Below are positions 23,445 through 31,714 of a stretch of DNA of 33,098 nucleotides, one piece after another. Position numbers and translations under genes: made by a program. Each line of letters starts with the position of its first letter. Positions within the stretch are counted from its first letter, which is position 1. Origin of the DNA: Sulfuricaulis sp. (GTDB lineage: Bacteria; Pseudomonadota; Gammaproteobacteria; Acidiferrobacterales; Sulfurifustaceae); contig JAUSDQ010000216.1 of the NCBI GenBank assembly GCA_030650525.1, positions 1 to 33,098 of the forward strand, given 5' to 3'. Under the pieces are notes generated by a model. It was not told the origin of the DNA. It searched no databases and saw only the letters and a program-made list of their open reading frames with translations.

Positions 23445-24214
23445 GAAAGAAATCGGAAAAAACCGCCAAGGCCGGCAAGGGCGACGAGCCTATTGAGGCG
23501 CCGGCAGCGCCGCCTGAGAAGGCGGACAAGGCTGACAAAAAATACATCCTGCGCGCCACCGGCCTGCAGAAAGTTTTCGAGGAAGGCACGTTTAACGTAC
23601 ACGTGCTGAAAGGCGTTTACCTGCGCGTGGAAGCCGGTGAGCGCATCGCCATCATCGGCGCGTCCGGATCGGGCAAGAGCACGCTGTTGCATCTGATCGG
23701 CGGGCTGGACCGGCCCACGGCCGGACAGGTGGAAATCGACGGTCAGGACCTGACGAAAATGAACGAGGCGGCCGTCAGCGTGCTGCGTAACCGCATGCTG
23801 GGTTTTATCTATCAATTTCACCATCTGCTGAATGAGTTCTCGGCGCTGGAGAATGTCGCCATGCCGTTGTTGATACGCCGCATCTCGCCGAGGGAAGCGT
23901 TGCAGCAGGCGCAGGCCATGCTCAGGCGCGTCGGGCTCGAGGATCGTCTCCATCACCGACCGGGTGAACTCTCCGGCGGTGAGCGCCAGCGCGCGGCTGT
24001 GGCGCGCGCGATGGTGACGCGCCCGCTATGCGTGCTGGCGGACGAGCCGACCGGTAATCTCGACCGTGAGAACGCGCAGAATGTTTACGACCTGATGCTG
24101 GAACTCAACCGCGAACTTCAAACCTGCTTTATCGTCGCCACGCACGATTCGGCACTGGCGGCCAGCATGGATCGCGTGCTCAAGCTCGAGGACGGAGTAC
24201 TGAAGCAGGTTTGA
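23441..24214 (+). CDS. lolD: Lipoprotein-releasing ABC ATPase LolD
   Basis: This 257-residue ATPase powers the Lol exporter. Walker [10 protein letters not shown] (K79), a Q-loop [22 protein letters not shown] typical of LolD, the signature [16 protein letters not shown], Walker [11 protein letters not shown] and the ATHD switch are all present. The start overlaps lolC by 4 bases. Before the domain there is an N-terminal extension of about 33 residues rich in Lys, Glu, Ala and Pro, not seen in E. coli LolD (about 230 residues). No inner start codon would remove it, so the extension is real or the annotated start is not the used one. Confidence 0.95.
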   Translation: MRKKSEKTAKAGKGDEPIEAPAAPPEKADKADKKYILRATGLQKVFEEGTFNVHVLKGVYLRVEAGERIAIIGASGSGKSTLLHLIGGLDRPTAGQVEIDGQDLTKMNEAAVSVLRNRMLGFIYQFHHLLNEFSALENVAMPLLIRRISPREALQQAQAMLRRVGLEDRLHHRPGELSGGERQRAAVARAMVTRPLCVLADEPTGNLDRENAQNVYDLMLELNRELQTCFIVATHDSALAASMDRVLKLEDGVLKQV

Positions 24215-24232
24215 GTCTGAGAAACAAAGTAG

Positions 24233-24436
24233 AACCTATCTCGAAAATGCTATGGCATATATTCGTAGGGTGAGGCGGAGTTTTCACGAACACACTTAAC
24301 GTGTGTTCGTGCCACCGAACGGGTGCAACGGGTTTTGTTGCACCCCGGGCTGGAAGCATCGCCCACCAACACGGCTTCGCTAGCTGTTTGACGGTGGGCG
24401 ATGCCCACCCTACATGTATTATTATTGAGATAGGTT
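24233..24436. mobile_element. MITE-like element with 10-bp terminal inverted repeats
   Basis: AACCTATCTC at 24233-24242 is the exact reverse complement of GAGATAGGTT at 24427-24436. Inside are a perfect 11-bp stem CACGAACACAC / GTGTGTTCGTG with a 5-nt loop, a stem GGTGCAAC / GTTGCACC, and GTAGGGTG...CACCCTAC pairing across the element. No ORF of note. The 204-bp unit occupies nearly the whole lolD-DUF2062 gap and abuts the CAGGATT-family copy D. Confidence 0.75.
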
Positions 24437-24439
24437 TTA

Positions 24440-24494
24440 GACAGGATTTACAGGATTAAGTATTTCAGGAAATTAAAATCCTGTGAATCCTGTC
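24440..24494. repeat. CAGGATT-family hairpin repeat, copy D (short)
   Basis: GACAGGATTTACAGGATTAA on the left pairs with AATCCTGTGAATCCTGTC on the right around a 17-nt core. It is the shortest copy, with two CAGGATT units per arm. It lies just before the convergent DUF2062 gene. Confidence 0.85.
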
Positions 24495-24506
24495 TATTTC
24501 TTTTTG

Positions 24507-25043
24507 TCAGAGACTCTGAGTTTTCCGTTTCAATCTTCCCCGTTTACGTCGCTCCCAGTCCCGAATTACGTGCCAGCGCCACAGGGCGTGCATGCCGAAA
24601 TAGCCGGCGGTGGCGCCAATGCCGCTCACCAGCAGCGAACCGAACAGAAACGGTTGCCATATGCGGACGAACTCGGTGGTGATCCACTCCCACGATACCT
24701 GAAATTCAACGGTTTGCATCGGTGTATCGAGCGCCCAGGCGCCCAGCCGGTAGCAGAAGTAAGAAATAGGCGCCATCGTGAGGGGGTTGGTGATCCACAC
24801 CAACGCCACGGATATCGGCAAGTTGACGCGAAAAAATATCGCCAGCGCCGCCGCCGGAATCATCTGGAGCGGCATCGGCACGAACGCCATGAACAGCCCT
24901 ATAGCGAAGGCGCCCGCGACCGAGCGCCGGTTCAGGTGCCAGAGATTAGGGTCGTGCAGCAACCGCCCGAAGACGCGCAAGTGTTTGTGATCGCGCATCT
25001 TGTGCGCGTCCGGCAGGTAGCGCCTGATCAATTTTTTTGCCAT
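24507..25043 (-). CDS. DUF2062 membrane protein
   Basis: This 178-residue protein has the DUF2062 domain: RSVAGAFAIGLFMAFVPMPLQMIPAAALAIFFRVNLPISVALVWITNPLTMAPISYFCYRLG is the first conserved block with two membrane helices, and a third helix is near FGSLLVSGIGATAGYFGMHAL. The C-terminus is basic (RDWERRKRGRLKRK). The family is of unknown function and often sits beside comEC and lol genes in gammaproteobacteria, as here, divergent from comEC. Confidence 0.9.
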   Translation of the reverse strand: MAKKLIRRYLPDAHKMRDHKHLRVFGRLLHDPNLWHLNRRSVAGAFAIGLFMAFVPMPLQMIPAAALAIFFRVNLPISVALVWITNPLTMAPISYFCYRLGAWALDTPMQTVEFQVSWEWITTEFVRIWQPFLFGSLLVSGIGATAGYFGMHALWRWHVIRDWERRKRGRLKRKTQSL

Positions 25044-25070
25044 GGATACCTGGAGGCTATCTTAAAACAA

Positions 25071-25135
25071 GGTGGGCGTTGCCCGCCGCGGGCGGTTATC
25101 GAAACCGATGGTGGCGGGCGATGCCCATCCTACAC
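25071..25135. repeat. GTGGGC-family palindromic repeat upstream of comEC
   Basis: GGTGGGCGTTGCCCGCC and the later GGCGGGCGATGCCCATCC together form paired stems ending in CCTACACG. It is similar to 32481-32550 and to the right part of 24233-24436. It lies in the divergent DUF2062-comEC gap. Confidence 0.6.
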
Positions 25136-25255
25136 GATCCGTGAAACGCTTATTTGATATAGCTTCTGGTGTATAGTCTCACGAAATAAAAATGTCAGCC
25201 AAGGAGCCTGGCCATCCGTTTCGCCGCGCTTGCCTTTCTCGGGGGCATCCTGCTG

Positions 25256-27496
25256 GTGCAGCAGTTGCCCGTGTTGCCCTCCCTGTGGTGGGGGCTGCTG
25301 CTGCTTCCACTTGCGTGGTTATCGCTTCACCGCCCCGCCTGGTTCATCCCGTTGTGCTTCGTAGCCGGTGTCGTGTCGGTGAGTTTCCGCGCCGGTCTGA
25401 TCCTGCAGGATAACCTTCCGCGCGTACTCGAAGGCGAGAATCTGTTGGTGGAAGGGCGCATCGCCGATATTCCGCAGCAAGCGGAATTCGGGCAGCGCTT
25501 CGAGCTGGAAGTTTCGCGCGCGCAACACGCGGGCGTGGCGGTGCCTGTCCCGCGGCGGATCCTGCTCAACAGCCGGGATTTTTCCTTTCAGCCGCGCGCC
25601 GGTGAAACCTGGCGCTTGCTGGTGCGGCTCAATCGCCCGCACGGTTATCAGAATCCCGGTGGTTTCGACTACGAGGCGTATCTGTTCCAGCAACGTCTCC
25701 GCGCCAAGGGTTATGTGCGCACGGAGATAGCGCCACAGCGCCTGGGCGACGGCCCGGCATGGCATGACATCAACCGGCTGCGGCAGGATCTGGGCGAACG
25801 CATCCGCGCGCTATTACCGGACAATTCCCAGGCCGGCATCATCGTGGCACTCGCCAATGGCGACAGCCGTGGCATCAGCAACGAACAATGGCTGGTGCTG
25901 CGGCAAACCGGCACCCTGCACCTCGTCGCCATCTCCGGACTGCATATCAGCCTGGTCGCCGGCATCGTGTTTTTTATCGCGCGCTGGTTGTGGTCGTTGC
26001 CGGGAACCACCGTGCTGCGGTTGCCGGCACCCATGTTCGGTGCCATCGCAGCACTGCTGGCTGGCGGCGCTTACGCGGCGCTCGCCGGATTCGTGATACC
26101 CACGCAACGCGCGCTCATCATGCTGACGGTTGCCATGTCCGGCATTCTGCTGCGCCGGCGTTTCCCGCCGTCACAGTTACTGGCCGTCGCGCTGTTCGCG
26201 GTGCTGGTCTACGACCCACTGGCGGTCATGGCGGCGGGTTTCTGGCTGTCGTTCGCCGCGGTCGCGGTCATTCTGATTGCCGTGCAGGGGGACCGGGCCG
26301 GGAAGTCGCTGCTATACAAATGGGGATACATTCAGTGGGCGATTGCGCTCGGGATGCTGCCGTTGATGCTGGCGATGTTTCAGCAGCTGTCGCTGGTGGC
26401 GCCCGTGGCCAACATGCTTGCGGTGCCGGTGTTCGATTTGCTGCTGGTACCGCTCACGCTGACCGGTGTCGTGCTGCTCGGCGTAGCGCCCGATGCCGCC
26501 GGATGGCTGTTCCAGCTCGCCGCCGGTTTGCTGCATGTGCTGTGGCAGGCGCTGGAATTTCTGGCGCAACTGTCATTCAGTCTATGGATGCAGCCGGCGC
26601 CGGCGTGGTGGACGCTGCTGTGTGCCATGGTGGGCGTGGCGCTGCTGCTCGCGCCGCGTGGCTGGCCGGCGCGTTGGGTGGGGGCGGTGTGGCTGCTCCC
26701 CCTGTTTCTGATTCGCCCGCCGTTACCCGCGGCGGGCGAGGCATGGTTCACGTTGCTCGATGTCGGTCAGGGCTTGGCGGCGGTGGTGCGTACCCGGACA
26801 CACGCGCTGGTATTCGATACCGGTCCGCGCTTCGGTTCCTTCGATACCGGCAGTGCCGTGGTCGAGCCTTATCTGCGAACGGTTAATGTGCGCCGCCTCG
26901 ATGCGCTGATCGTCAGCCACGGCGATAACGATCATATTGGCGGGGCTGAATCCGTTCTACGGGCGCTGCCGGTCGCGCGAGTGTTAAGCAGCGTTCCGGA
27001 GGAGTTGTCCGCGGCGCAGCCGTGCCGCTCCGGTCAGACGTGGAGCTGGGACGGTGTAGATTTCGCCATGCTGAATCCGAACACCGCCGCTGGTTCCAGC
27101 CGTGGCAATAACGATTCCTGTGTACTGCAGGTGCGCAGCCGCTACGGGACCGTATTGCTGCCGGCCGACATTGAGGCCAAGGCCGAAAGACAATTGATTG
27201 AGCAATGGGGAAGCCGGCTACGTTCGGATGTGCTGGTGGCACCACACCATGGCAGCAAAACCTCATCCACGCCGGAGTTCATCGAAACGGTGGCACCGCG
27301 TTATGTATTGTTCCCGGTCGGTTATCGCAACCACTACCATCATCCAAATCCGGCCGTGGTCGAGCGTTACGTGGAGCGTGGCATAGCCATGCGCGATTCG
27401 CCCACGGCGGGCGCACTAGAATTTCACCTGACGGCCGCAGGTCTGGAAGCCACGGCTTACCGCGCGCGGCACCGGCGCTATTGGTATGCGGATTGA
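25256..27496 (+). CDS. comEC: DNA internalization competence protein ComEC/Rec2
   Basis: This is a large polytopic membrane channel for single-stranded DNA uptake. It has an N-terminal DUF4131-type region with RPHGYQNPGGFDYEAYLFQQ, then the competence membrane domain with LVAISGLHISLVAG, and a C-terminal metallo-beta-lactamase domain: DVGQGLAAVVRT, VSHGDNDHIGG (H555, D557, D559, H560 in this numbering), LPADIEAKAE, APHHGSKTSS. The first standard start codon in frame is the GTG at 25256, giving 746 residues. However the frame stays open upstream and reads IRFAALAFLGGILLV, a typical first helix. With AAGGAG at 25201-25206, initiation at the ATC at 25214 would fit. Confidence 0.93.
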   Translation: MQQLPVLPSLWWGLLLLPLAWLSLHRPAWFIPLCFVAGVVSVSFRAGLILQDNLPRVLEGENLLVEGRIADIPQQAEFGQRFELEVSRAQHAGVAVPVPRRILLNSRDFSFQPRAGETWRLLVRLNRPHGYQNPGGFDYEAYLFQQRLRAKGYVRTEIAPQRLGDGPAWHDINRLRQDLGERIRALLPDNSQAGIIVALANGDSRGISNEQWLVLRQTGTLHLVAISGLHISLVAGIVFFIARWLWSLPGTTVLRLPAPMFGAIAALLAGGAYAALAGFVIPTQRALIMLTVAMSGILLRRRFPPSQLLAVALFAVLVYDPLAVMAAGFWLSFAAVAVILIAVQGDRAGKSLLYKWGYIQWAIALGMLPLMLAMFQQLSLVAPVANMLAVPVFDLLLVPLTLTGVVLLGVAPDAAGWLFQLAAGLLHVLWQALEFLAQLSFSLWMQPAPAWWTLLCAMVGVALLLAPRGWPARWVGAVWLLPLFLIRPPLPAAGEAWFTLLDVGQGLAAVVRTRTHALVFDTGPRFGSFDTGSAVVEPYLRTVNVRRLDALIVSHGDNDHIGGAESVLRALPVARVLSSVPEELSAAQPCRSGQTWSWDGVDFAMLNPNTAAGSSRGNNDSCVLQVRSRYGTVLLPADIEAKAERQLIEQWGSRLRSDVLVAPHHGSKTSSTPEFIETVAPRYVLFPVGYRNHYHHPNPAVVERYVERGIAMRDSPTAGALEFHLTAAGLEATAYRARHRRYWYAD

Positions 27497-27499
27497 ATC

Positions 27500-27522
27500 G
27501 CGCGGCATTCGGAATACCGCGC
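27500..27522 (+). terminator. Hairpin after comEC
   Basis: GCGCGG 27500-27505 pairs with CCGCGC 27517-27522, extended by ATTC/GAAT inside. A short TCTTT follows 3 nt later. It could be a weak terminator or an mRNA end structure ahead of exbB. Confidence 0.45.
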
Positions 27523-27528
27523 CCGTCT

Positions 27529-27556
27529 TTGAGCTTTGCGTCGCGTCTGGTACATT
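27529..27556 (+). promoter_or_regulatory. Candidate promoter for exbB-exbD-msbA-lpxK
   Basis: TTGAGC at 27529-27534 and TACATT at 27551-27556 are spaced 16 bp apart, each with 4/6 matches. It lies about 40 bp upstream of the exbB ATG. Together with the hairpin just upstream it suggests a new transcription unit at exbB. Confidence 0.4.
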
Positions 27557-27594
27557 AGCCGCACTTTTTTATCTCTTTTCCGCGGAATAACAGC

Positions 27595-28221
27595 ATGTTC
27601 GAACTGATCAAGGCGGGCGGGTGGTCCATCTGGCCGATTATCCTGTGTTCCATCGCCGCCCTGGCGATCGTCGGCGAGCGTTTCTGGTCGCTGCAAAAGA
27701 AATACATCGCCCCTTCCAACCTGCTGGCTCAGGTGCACCAGTGGCTGGTGGATGACGAGCTTTCGCCGGCGCGGCTGGTGGCCCTGCGTGAAAATTCACC
27801 GCTCGGCAAGATTCTCGCGGCCGGACTGATTAACCGCGATCACGACCGCGAGATTATCAAAGAAGCCGTGGAAAATGCCGGACGGCACGTGGTGCCCGAA
27901 CTCGAGCGCTATTTGCGCAGTCTCGGCTCGATTGCCGCGATTTCGCCGTTTCTGGGCCTGTTCGGGACCGTCATCGGCATGATCCAGATGTTTTCCGGCA
28001 TCGGTCAGCATGGCGTGGGCGATCCCTCGATTGTCGCCGAGGGCATTGCCGTGGCGCTGATCAATACCGCCGCCGGAATTGCCGTGGCCATCCCGAGCCT
28101 GCTGTTCTATCGTTACTTCCGCGGACGTGTAAGCGATCTGCTGATCGAGATGGAGGCCGAGGCGATCAAGCTGGTGGAAATATTGCACGGCGAGCGCGAG
28201 CGCGAGCAGGAAGCAGGATGA
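27595..28221 (+). CDS. exbB: MotA/TolQ/ExbB proton channel family protein
   Basis: This 208-residue inner-membrane protein is an ExbB/TolQ homologue. The first helix is at residues 10-30. The paired helices with LGSIAAISPFLGLFGTVIGMIQMF and GIAVALINTAAGIAVAIPSLLFYRYF carry the conserved proton-path Thr/Gly pattern of the family. With ExbD-type partner immediately downstream it forms a PMF-driven motor. No tonB is nearby, so which process it energises is unknown. In Pseudomonas a similar pair occupies the same spot by lpxK and kdsB. It follows comEC by 98 bp. Confidence 0.92.
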   Translation: MFELIKAGGWSIWPIILCSIAALAIVGERFWSLQKKYIAPSNLLAQVHQWLVDDELSPARLVALRENSPLGKILAAGLINRDHDREIIKEAVENAGRHVVPELERYLRSLGSIAAISPFLGLFGTVIGMIQMFSGIGQHGVGDPSIVAEGIAVALINTAAGIAVAIPSLLFYRYFRGRVSDLLIEMEAEAIKLVEILHGEREREQEAG

Positions 28222-28267
28222 CCGCCGAGCGCAGAGCCAGCGTGAGAACAATTAGCAGGGCCAAGCC

Positions 28268-28699
28268 ATGAACTTCCGTCCCCAACCGCCCGACGAAGAG
28301 CCCGAGATTAATCTGATACCGCTGATCGACGTGCTGTTGATGGCGCTGATCTTCCTGATCGTTACCACCAGTTTCTCCAGCGAATCCAGGTTGAACATCC
28401 GCCTGCCGGAGGCGTCGGCCGAGGCAAAAGACAATCTCCCGTCGTTGCGCGTGACCATCGACCCGAAGGGCCGGTATTTCATCGCCGGCGAGCAGTTGCT
28501 GAATGCCACCCCGGAGGTGTTGCGCAATGCGCTGGTGCGCGCCGCCGGCGGCAACAAGGATCCGGTGATCGTGATCAACGCCGACGCGCAAACGCCGCAC
28601 GAAGCCGTGATCCGGGTGATGGATACGGCGCGCCGCCTTGGTTTCACGCATCTCACTTTCGCCACCCAGCAGCCGAGCGGCAAAGCGGCGCGTGAGTAA
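28268..28699 (+). CDS. exbD: ExbD/TolR family biopolymer transport protein
   Basis: This 143-residue protein has the ExbD/TolR layout: short cytoplasmic N-terminus ending EEPEINLIPLIDVLLMALIFLIVTTSF, one transmembrane helix holding the essential Asp in LIDVLL, and a periplasmic domain ending with FTHLTFATQQ. It pairs with the ExbB-type protein upstream. The msbA GTG start overlaps its last codons by 8 bases (GTGAGTAA), so translation is coupled. The C-terminal residues SGKAARE are short and basic. Confidence 0.93.
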   Translation: MNFRPQPPDEEPEINLIPLIDVLLMALIFLIVTTSFSSESRLNIRLPEASAEAKDNLPSLRVTIDPKGRYFIAGEQLLNATPEVLRNALVRAAGGNKDPVIVINADAQTPHEAVIRVMDTARRLGFTHLTFATQQPSGKAARE

Positions 28700-30443
28700 A
28701 GATTCCGATACCGGCAACAGCCTGCGGCTCTACCGCCGTCTGCTGGCCTACGCCTGGCCGTACAAATGGAAGTTCGCGATCGCCGTCAGCGGCATGGTGG
28801 TGCTGGCGATTACGTCCGCGGCCTTTGCCGCCCTGATGAAGCCGCTGGTGGACCAGGGTTTCGTCGGCAAGGATATGACCACCATCCGCCTGGTGCCACC
28901 GCTGATCATCGGCCTGTTTCTGGTGCGCGGCATCGCCAATTTCGTGTCGCAGTATTCCGTGAGTTGGGTCGGCCGGCGCGTGACCTTCGATATTCGCAAC
29001 GCGATTTTCACGCATCTGATGCACCTGCCGAGCGGTTTCTACGACATGAACGCCACCGGCGGGCTGATTTCCAAGCTCATCTTCGATGTCGAGAAAATCG
29101 CGGCGGCGGTGACGGAAGCGATATTCGTCGTCATACGCGACGGCTTGACCGTGATCGTCATGGCGGCGTGGATGATCTATCTCAATTGGAAGCTGACGAT
29201 ATTTTTCGCCATCCTGGCGCCGATCTCCAGCCTGCTGGTGCGCACCATGAGCCGCCGCTTCCGCAAAATCAGCCGGCAGATTCAGCTAAGCATGGGCGAA
29301 ATCTCGCAGGTCACCCAGGAAGCCACGGAAGGGCAGCGGGTCGTCAAGGCCTTTGGCGGACAGGCGACGGAGGTGCGCGCATTTACCGAGGTGAACGAAA
29401 AAAATCGCCGGCAGTCGATGCGCAAGGTCACGGTGTCCGCCGTCGGCATGGGGCTGGTGCAACTGCTGGCGGCGATTGCCTTGGCGCTGGTGATTTATTT
29501 TGCGCTGCTCTCCGGGGAGATTACCGCCGGCGGATTTATTTCCTATATCACCGCCGTGACCTGGATGATGAATCCCGCCAAACGCCTGAGCCAAATCAAC
29601 GAAACCATTCAGACCGGACTGGCGGCGGCGCAGAGCGTTTTTGCGTTGCTGGATGAGCCGGCGGAACCGGACACCGGCACCGTCACGCTCACCCAGGTGC
29701 GCGGCCGCGTCGACTATCGGCAGGTGGGGTTTCGCTATCCGGTCGCGGAATCGGAGGCATTGCAGGACGTTTCTTTTACGGTGGAGCCGGGTCAGACGGT
29801 GGCGCTCGTGGGCGCCTCCGGCAGCGGCAAGACCACGACGGCGAGTTTGTTGCCGCGATTTTACCGTGTCACGCACGGCGAGATTCTGTTCGACGGGGTG
29901 AACATCAACGATCTGGTGCTGGCCGATTTGCGCCATCACGTCGCCATCGTCGGACAGGAAACGCTGCTGTTCAACGACACCGTCCGGCACAACATCGCCT
30001 ACGGCCAGGAAGGACCGATTGACGAGGGGCGTCTGATGCAGGCGGCCACGGCGGCGCACGTGATGGAATTCGCCACGAAATTGCCGCAGGGCGTCGATAC
30101 CTTTGTCGGCGAGCGCGGGTTGCGCCTGTCCGGCGGCCAGCGTCAGCGCATCGCCATCGCCCGCGCGCTTTACAAGAATGCCCCGGTGCTGATTCTGGAT
30201 GAAGCCACGTCCTCGCTGGACACCGAATCCGAACGCCTGGTGCAGGCGGCCATGCAGAAGCTCATGGAGAATCGCACCACCCTGGTGATTGCGCATCGCC
30301 TGTCCACCGTCGAGCACGCCGACCGGATCGTGGTGTTCGCGCACGGCCGTGTCGTGGAGAGCGGTACTCATCGAGAATTGCTGGCGCGCAACGGCGTCTA
30401 TGCCGGGTTGTACCGCGTCCAGTTCAGCGGCAGCGCCACCTAA
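28692..30443 (+). CDS. msbA: Lipid A export ATP-binding/permease protein MsbA
   Basis: This 583-residue half-transporter flips lipid A-core across the inner membrane. Six transmembrane helices span about residues 20-300, and the nucleotide-binding domain follows, with Walker A GASGSGKTT (K380), Q-loop VGQETLLFNDTVRHNIAYG, LSGGQRQRIAIARAL, LILDEATSSLD and IAHRLSTVEHADRI. The GTG at 28692 is taken as start because the family sequence begins just after it (NSLRLYRRLLAYAWPYKW) and it overlaps exbD; an upstream in-frame ATG at 28638 lies inside exbD. lpxK follows by 12 bp, in keeping with lipid A function. Confidence 0.94.
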   Translation: MSKDSDTGNSLRLYRRLLAYAWPYKWKFAIAVSGMVVLAITSAAFAALMKPLVDQGFVGKDMTTIRLVPPLIIGLFLVRGIANFVSQYSVSWVGRRVTFDIRNAIFTHLMHLPSGFYDMNATGGLISKLIFDVEKIAAAVTEAIFVVIRDGLTVIVMAAWMIYLNWKLTIFFAILAPISSLLVRTMSRRFRKISRQIQLSMGEISQVTQEATEGQRVVKAFGGQATEVRAFTEVNEKNRRQSMRKVTVSAVGMGLVQLLAAIALALVIYFALLSGEITAGGFISYITAVTWMMNPAKRLSQINETIQTGLAAAQSVFALLDEPAEPDTGTVTLTQVRGRVDYRQVGFRYPVAESEALQDVSFTVEPGQTVALVGASGSGKTTTASLLPRFYRVTHGEILFDGVNINDLVLADLRHHVAIVGQETLLFNDTVRHNIAYGQEGPIDEGRLMQAATAAHVMEFATKLPQGVDTFVGERGLRLSGGQRQRIAIARALYKNAPVLILDEATSSLDTESERLVQAAMQKLMENRTTLVIAHRLSTVEHADRIVVFAHGRVVESGTHRELLARNGVYAGLYRVQFSGSAT

Positions 30444-30455
30444 AAATTAAACTCG

Positions 30456-31439
30456 ATGCACTGGCTGGAACAACACTGGTATCGTAAAACTCAAGTCAGC
30501 CTGCTGTTGTTGCCCGTGAGCTGGATTTATTGTTTGCTGATGGCGTTGCGGCGCTATCTGTACCGCGTCGGGATTTTTTCAGCGGTGCGGTTGTCCGTGC
30601 CGGTTATCGTCGTGGGTAACATTACGGTCGGCGGTAGCGGCAAGACACCGTTTGTCATCTGGCTCGCCGACTATCTGCAACAAAGGGGGATGCGTCCGGG
30701 CATCGTGCTCCGCGGTTACGGCGGCAGCGCGGTGGACTGGCCGCACGTGGTCACTCCGCTTTTCGACACCGATGTCGTCGGCGACGAAGCCGTGATGCTG
30801 GCGCGGCAGAGCCACTGTCCCGTGGCGGCGGATCCGGATCGGGTGCGCGGGGCGGAGTTTCTGGTGCAAAAATATCAATGCGACGTGATCGTGAGCGATG
30901 ATGGCTTACAGCACCTGCGCCTGGCGCGCGACATCGAAATTGCCGTGATTGACGGGAATCGCCGTTTCGGCAATGGTTACTGCCTGCCCGCCGGACCGTT
31001 GCGCGAGCCCGTCAGCCGCCTGCGCGATGTCTCCCTGTGCATTATCAACGGTGTGGCGCCGCCGGGAGAGCTCGCGATGACATTGGTGGAGACCGGGCTG
31101 TACCGCGTCAATGCACCGGATATCCGCGGTTCCATCGAATTATTCGCGGGCAAGACGGTGCACGCACTGGCCGGTATCGGCCACCCGGATCGTTTCTTTT
31201 CCCACCTGCGGAAACTGGGGTTGAAGGTTATTGAACATCCATTTCCCGACCATTACCGATTCCGGCCAGCGGATATCCGTTTCAGTGGTAATCTTCCGGT
31301 GATCATGACGCAAAAAGATGCGGTAAAATGCGAACGGTTTGCGGGCGATGACTACTGGTACCTGGCGATCGAGGCGCGGCCCGATGCGCGCGTCGGGGAT
31401 GAAGTCTGGCGACGGCTCAAGGAGAAACTGCTTGGATAA
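30456..31439 (+). CDS. lpxK: Tetraacyldisaccharide 4'-kinase
   Basis: This 327-residue membrane-associated kinase phosphorylates the 4' position of the lipid A disaccharide. [20 protein letters not shown] has the P-loop (K63), GIVLRGYGG follows, [17 protein letters not shown] carries the DDGxQH motif, and [14 protein letters not shown] is conserved. An N-terminal hydrophobic helix anchors it to the membrane. The start ATG has no strong Shine-Dalgarno site. Its stop overlaps the next small gene by 8 bases. Length matches E. coli LpxK. Confidence 0.96.
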   Translation: MHWLEQHWYRKTQVSLLLLPVSWIYCLLMALRRYLYRVGIFSAVRLSVPVIVVGNITVGGSGKTPFVIWLADYLQQRGMRPGIVLRGYGGSAVDWPHVVTPLFDTDVVGDEAVMLARQSHCPVAADPDRVRGAEFLVQKYQCDVIVSDDGLQHLRLARDIEIAVIDGNRRFGNGYCLPAGPLREPVSRLRDVSLCIINGVAPPGELAMTLVETGLYRVNAPDIRGSIELFAGKTVHALAGIGHPDRFFSHLRKLGLKVIEHPFPDHYRFRPADIRFSGNLPVIMTQKDAVKCERFAGDDYWYLAIEARPDARVGDEVWRRLKEKLLG

Positions 31440-31614
31440 AAAACTGCTCGATATTCTCGTCTGTCCGGCATGCAAGGGACCGCTGATCTACGACAAGAAA
31501 AAATCCGAACTGGTCTGCAAGGCCGACCGGTTGGCCTATCCCATCCGCGACGATATCCCCGTCATGCTGGAAGACGAGGCGCGTCAAGTGGCCGAGGAAG
31601 AACTGCCAAAATAA
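31432..31614 (+). CDS. ycaR: Trm112-like zinc-ribbon protein (YcaR)
   Basis: This 60-residue protein starts at a TTG with AAGGAG 7 nt upstream, inside the last codons of lpx[22 protein letters not shown] and the later [21 protein letters not shown] match the UPF0434/Trm112 family, a small zinc-ribbon protein that is a constant neighbour of lpxK and kdsB. Only three of four ligand Cys are visible (two in CPAC and one in LVCK), so zinc binding may be lost, as in many bacterial members. Its role is unknown. A CAGGATT-family repeat begins 5 bp after the stop. Confidence 0.93.
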   Translation: MDKKLLDILVCPACKGPLIYDKKKSELVCKADRLAYPIRDDIPVMLEDEARQVAEEELPK

Positions 31615-31618
31615 AATA

Positions 31619-31704
31619 GACAGGATTCACAGGATTAACAAGATTAAAACAAAAATACATTTCAAGTAATCCTGTAAATCCTGAAAAATCCTGTTAATCC
31701 TGTT
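31619..31704. repeat. CAGGATT-family hairpin repeat, copy E
   Basis: GACAGGATTCACAGGATTAA begins the left arm, with a third AAGATT unit; the right arm carries the typical four units, AATCCTGTAAATCCTG onward, ending TCCTGTT. It separates the Trm112-like gene from kdsB, whose ATG is 11 bp downstream. The usual operon order of these genes is kept. Confidence 0.85.
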
Positions 31705-31714
31705 GAATTCAGCT

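Noticed and set aside
25192-25413. ORF starting ATG TCA GCC AAG before comEC
   Set aside because: It has an ATG but reads out of frame with ComEC; its product shows no family resemblance, while the ComEC frame has the expected helix.
29286-30371. Minus-strand ORF of 361 codons opposite msbA
   Set aside because: Antisense to the MsbA nucleotide-binding domain and without recognisable features.
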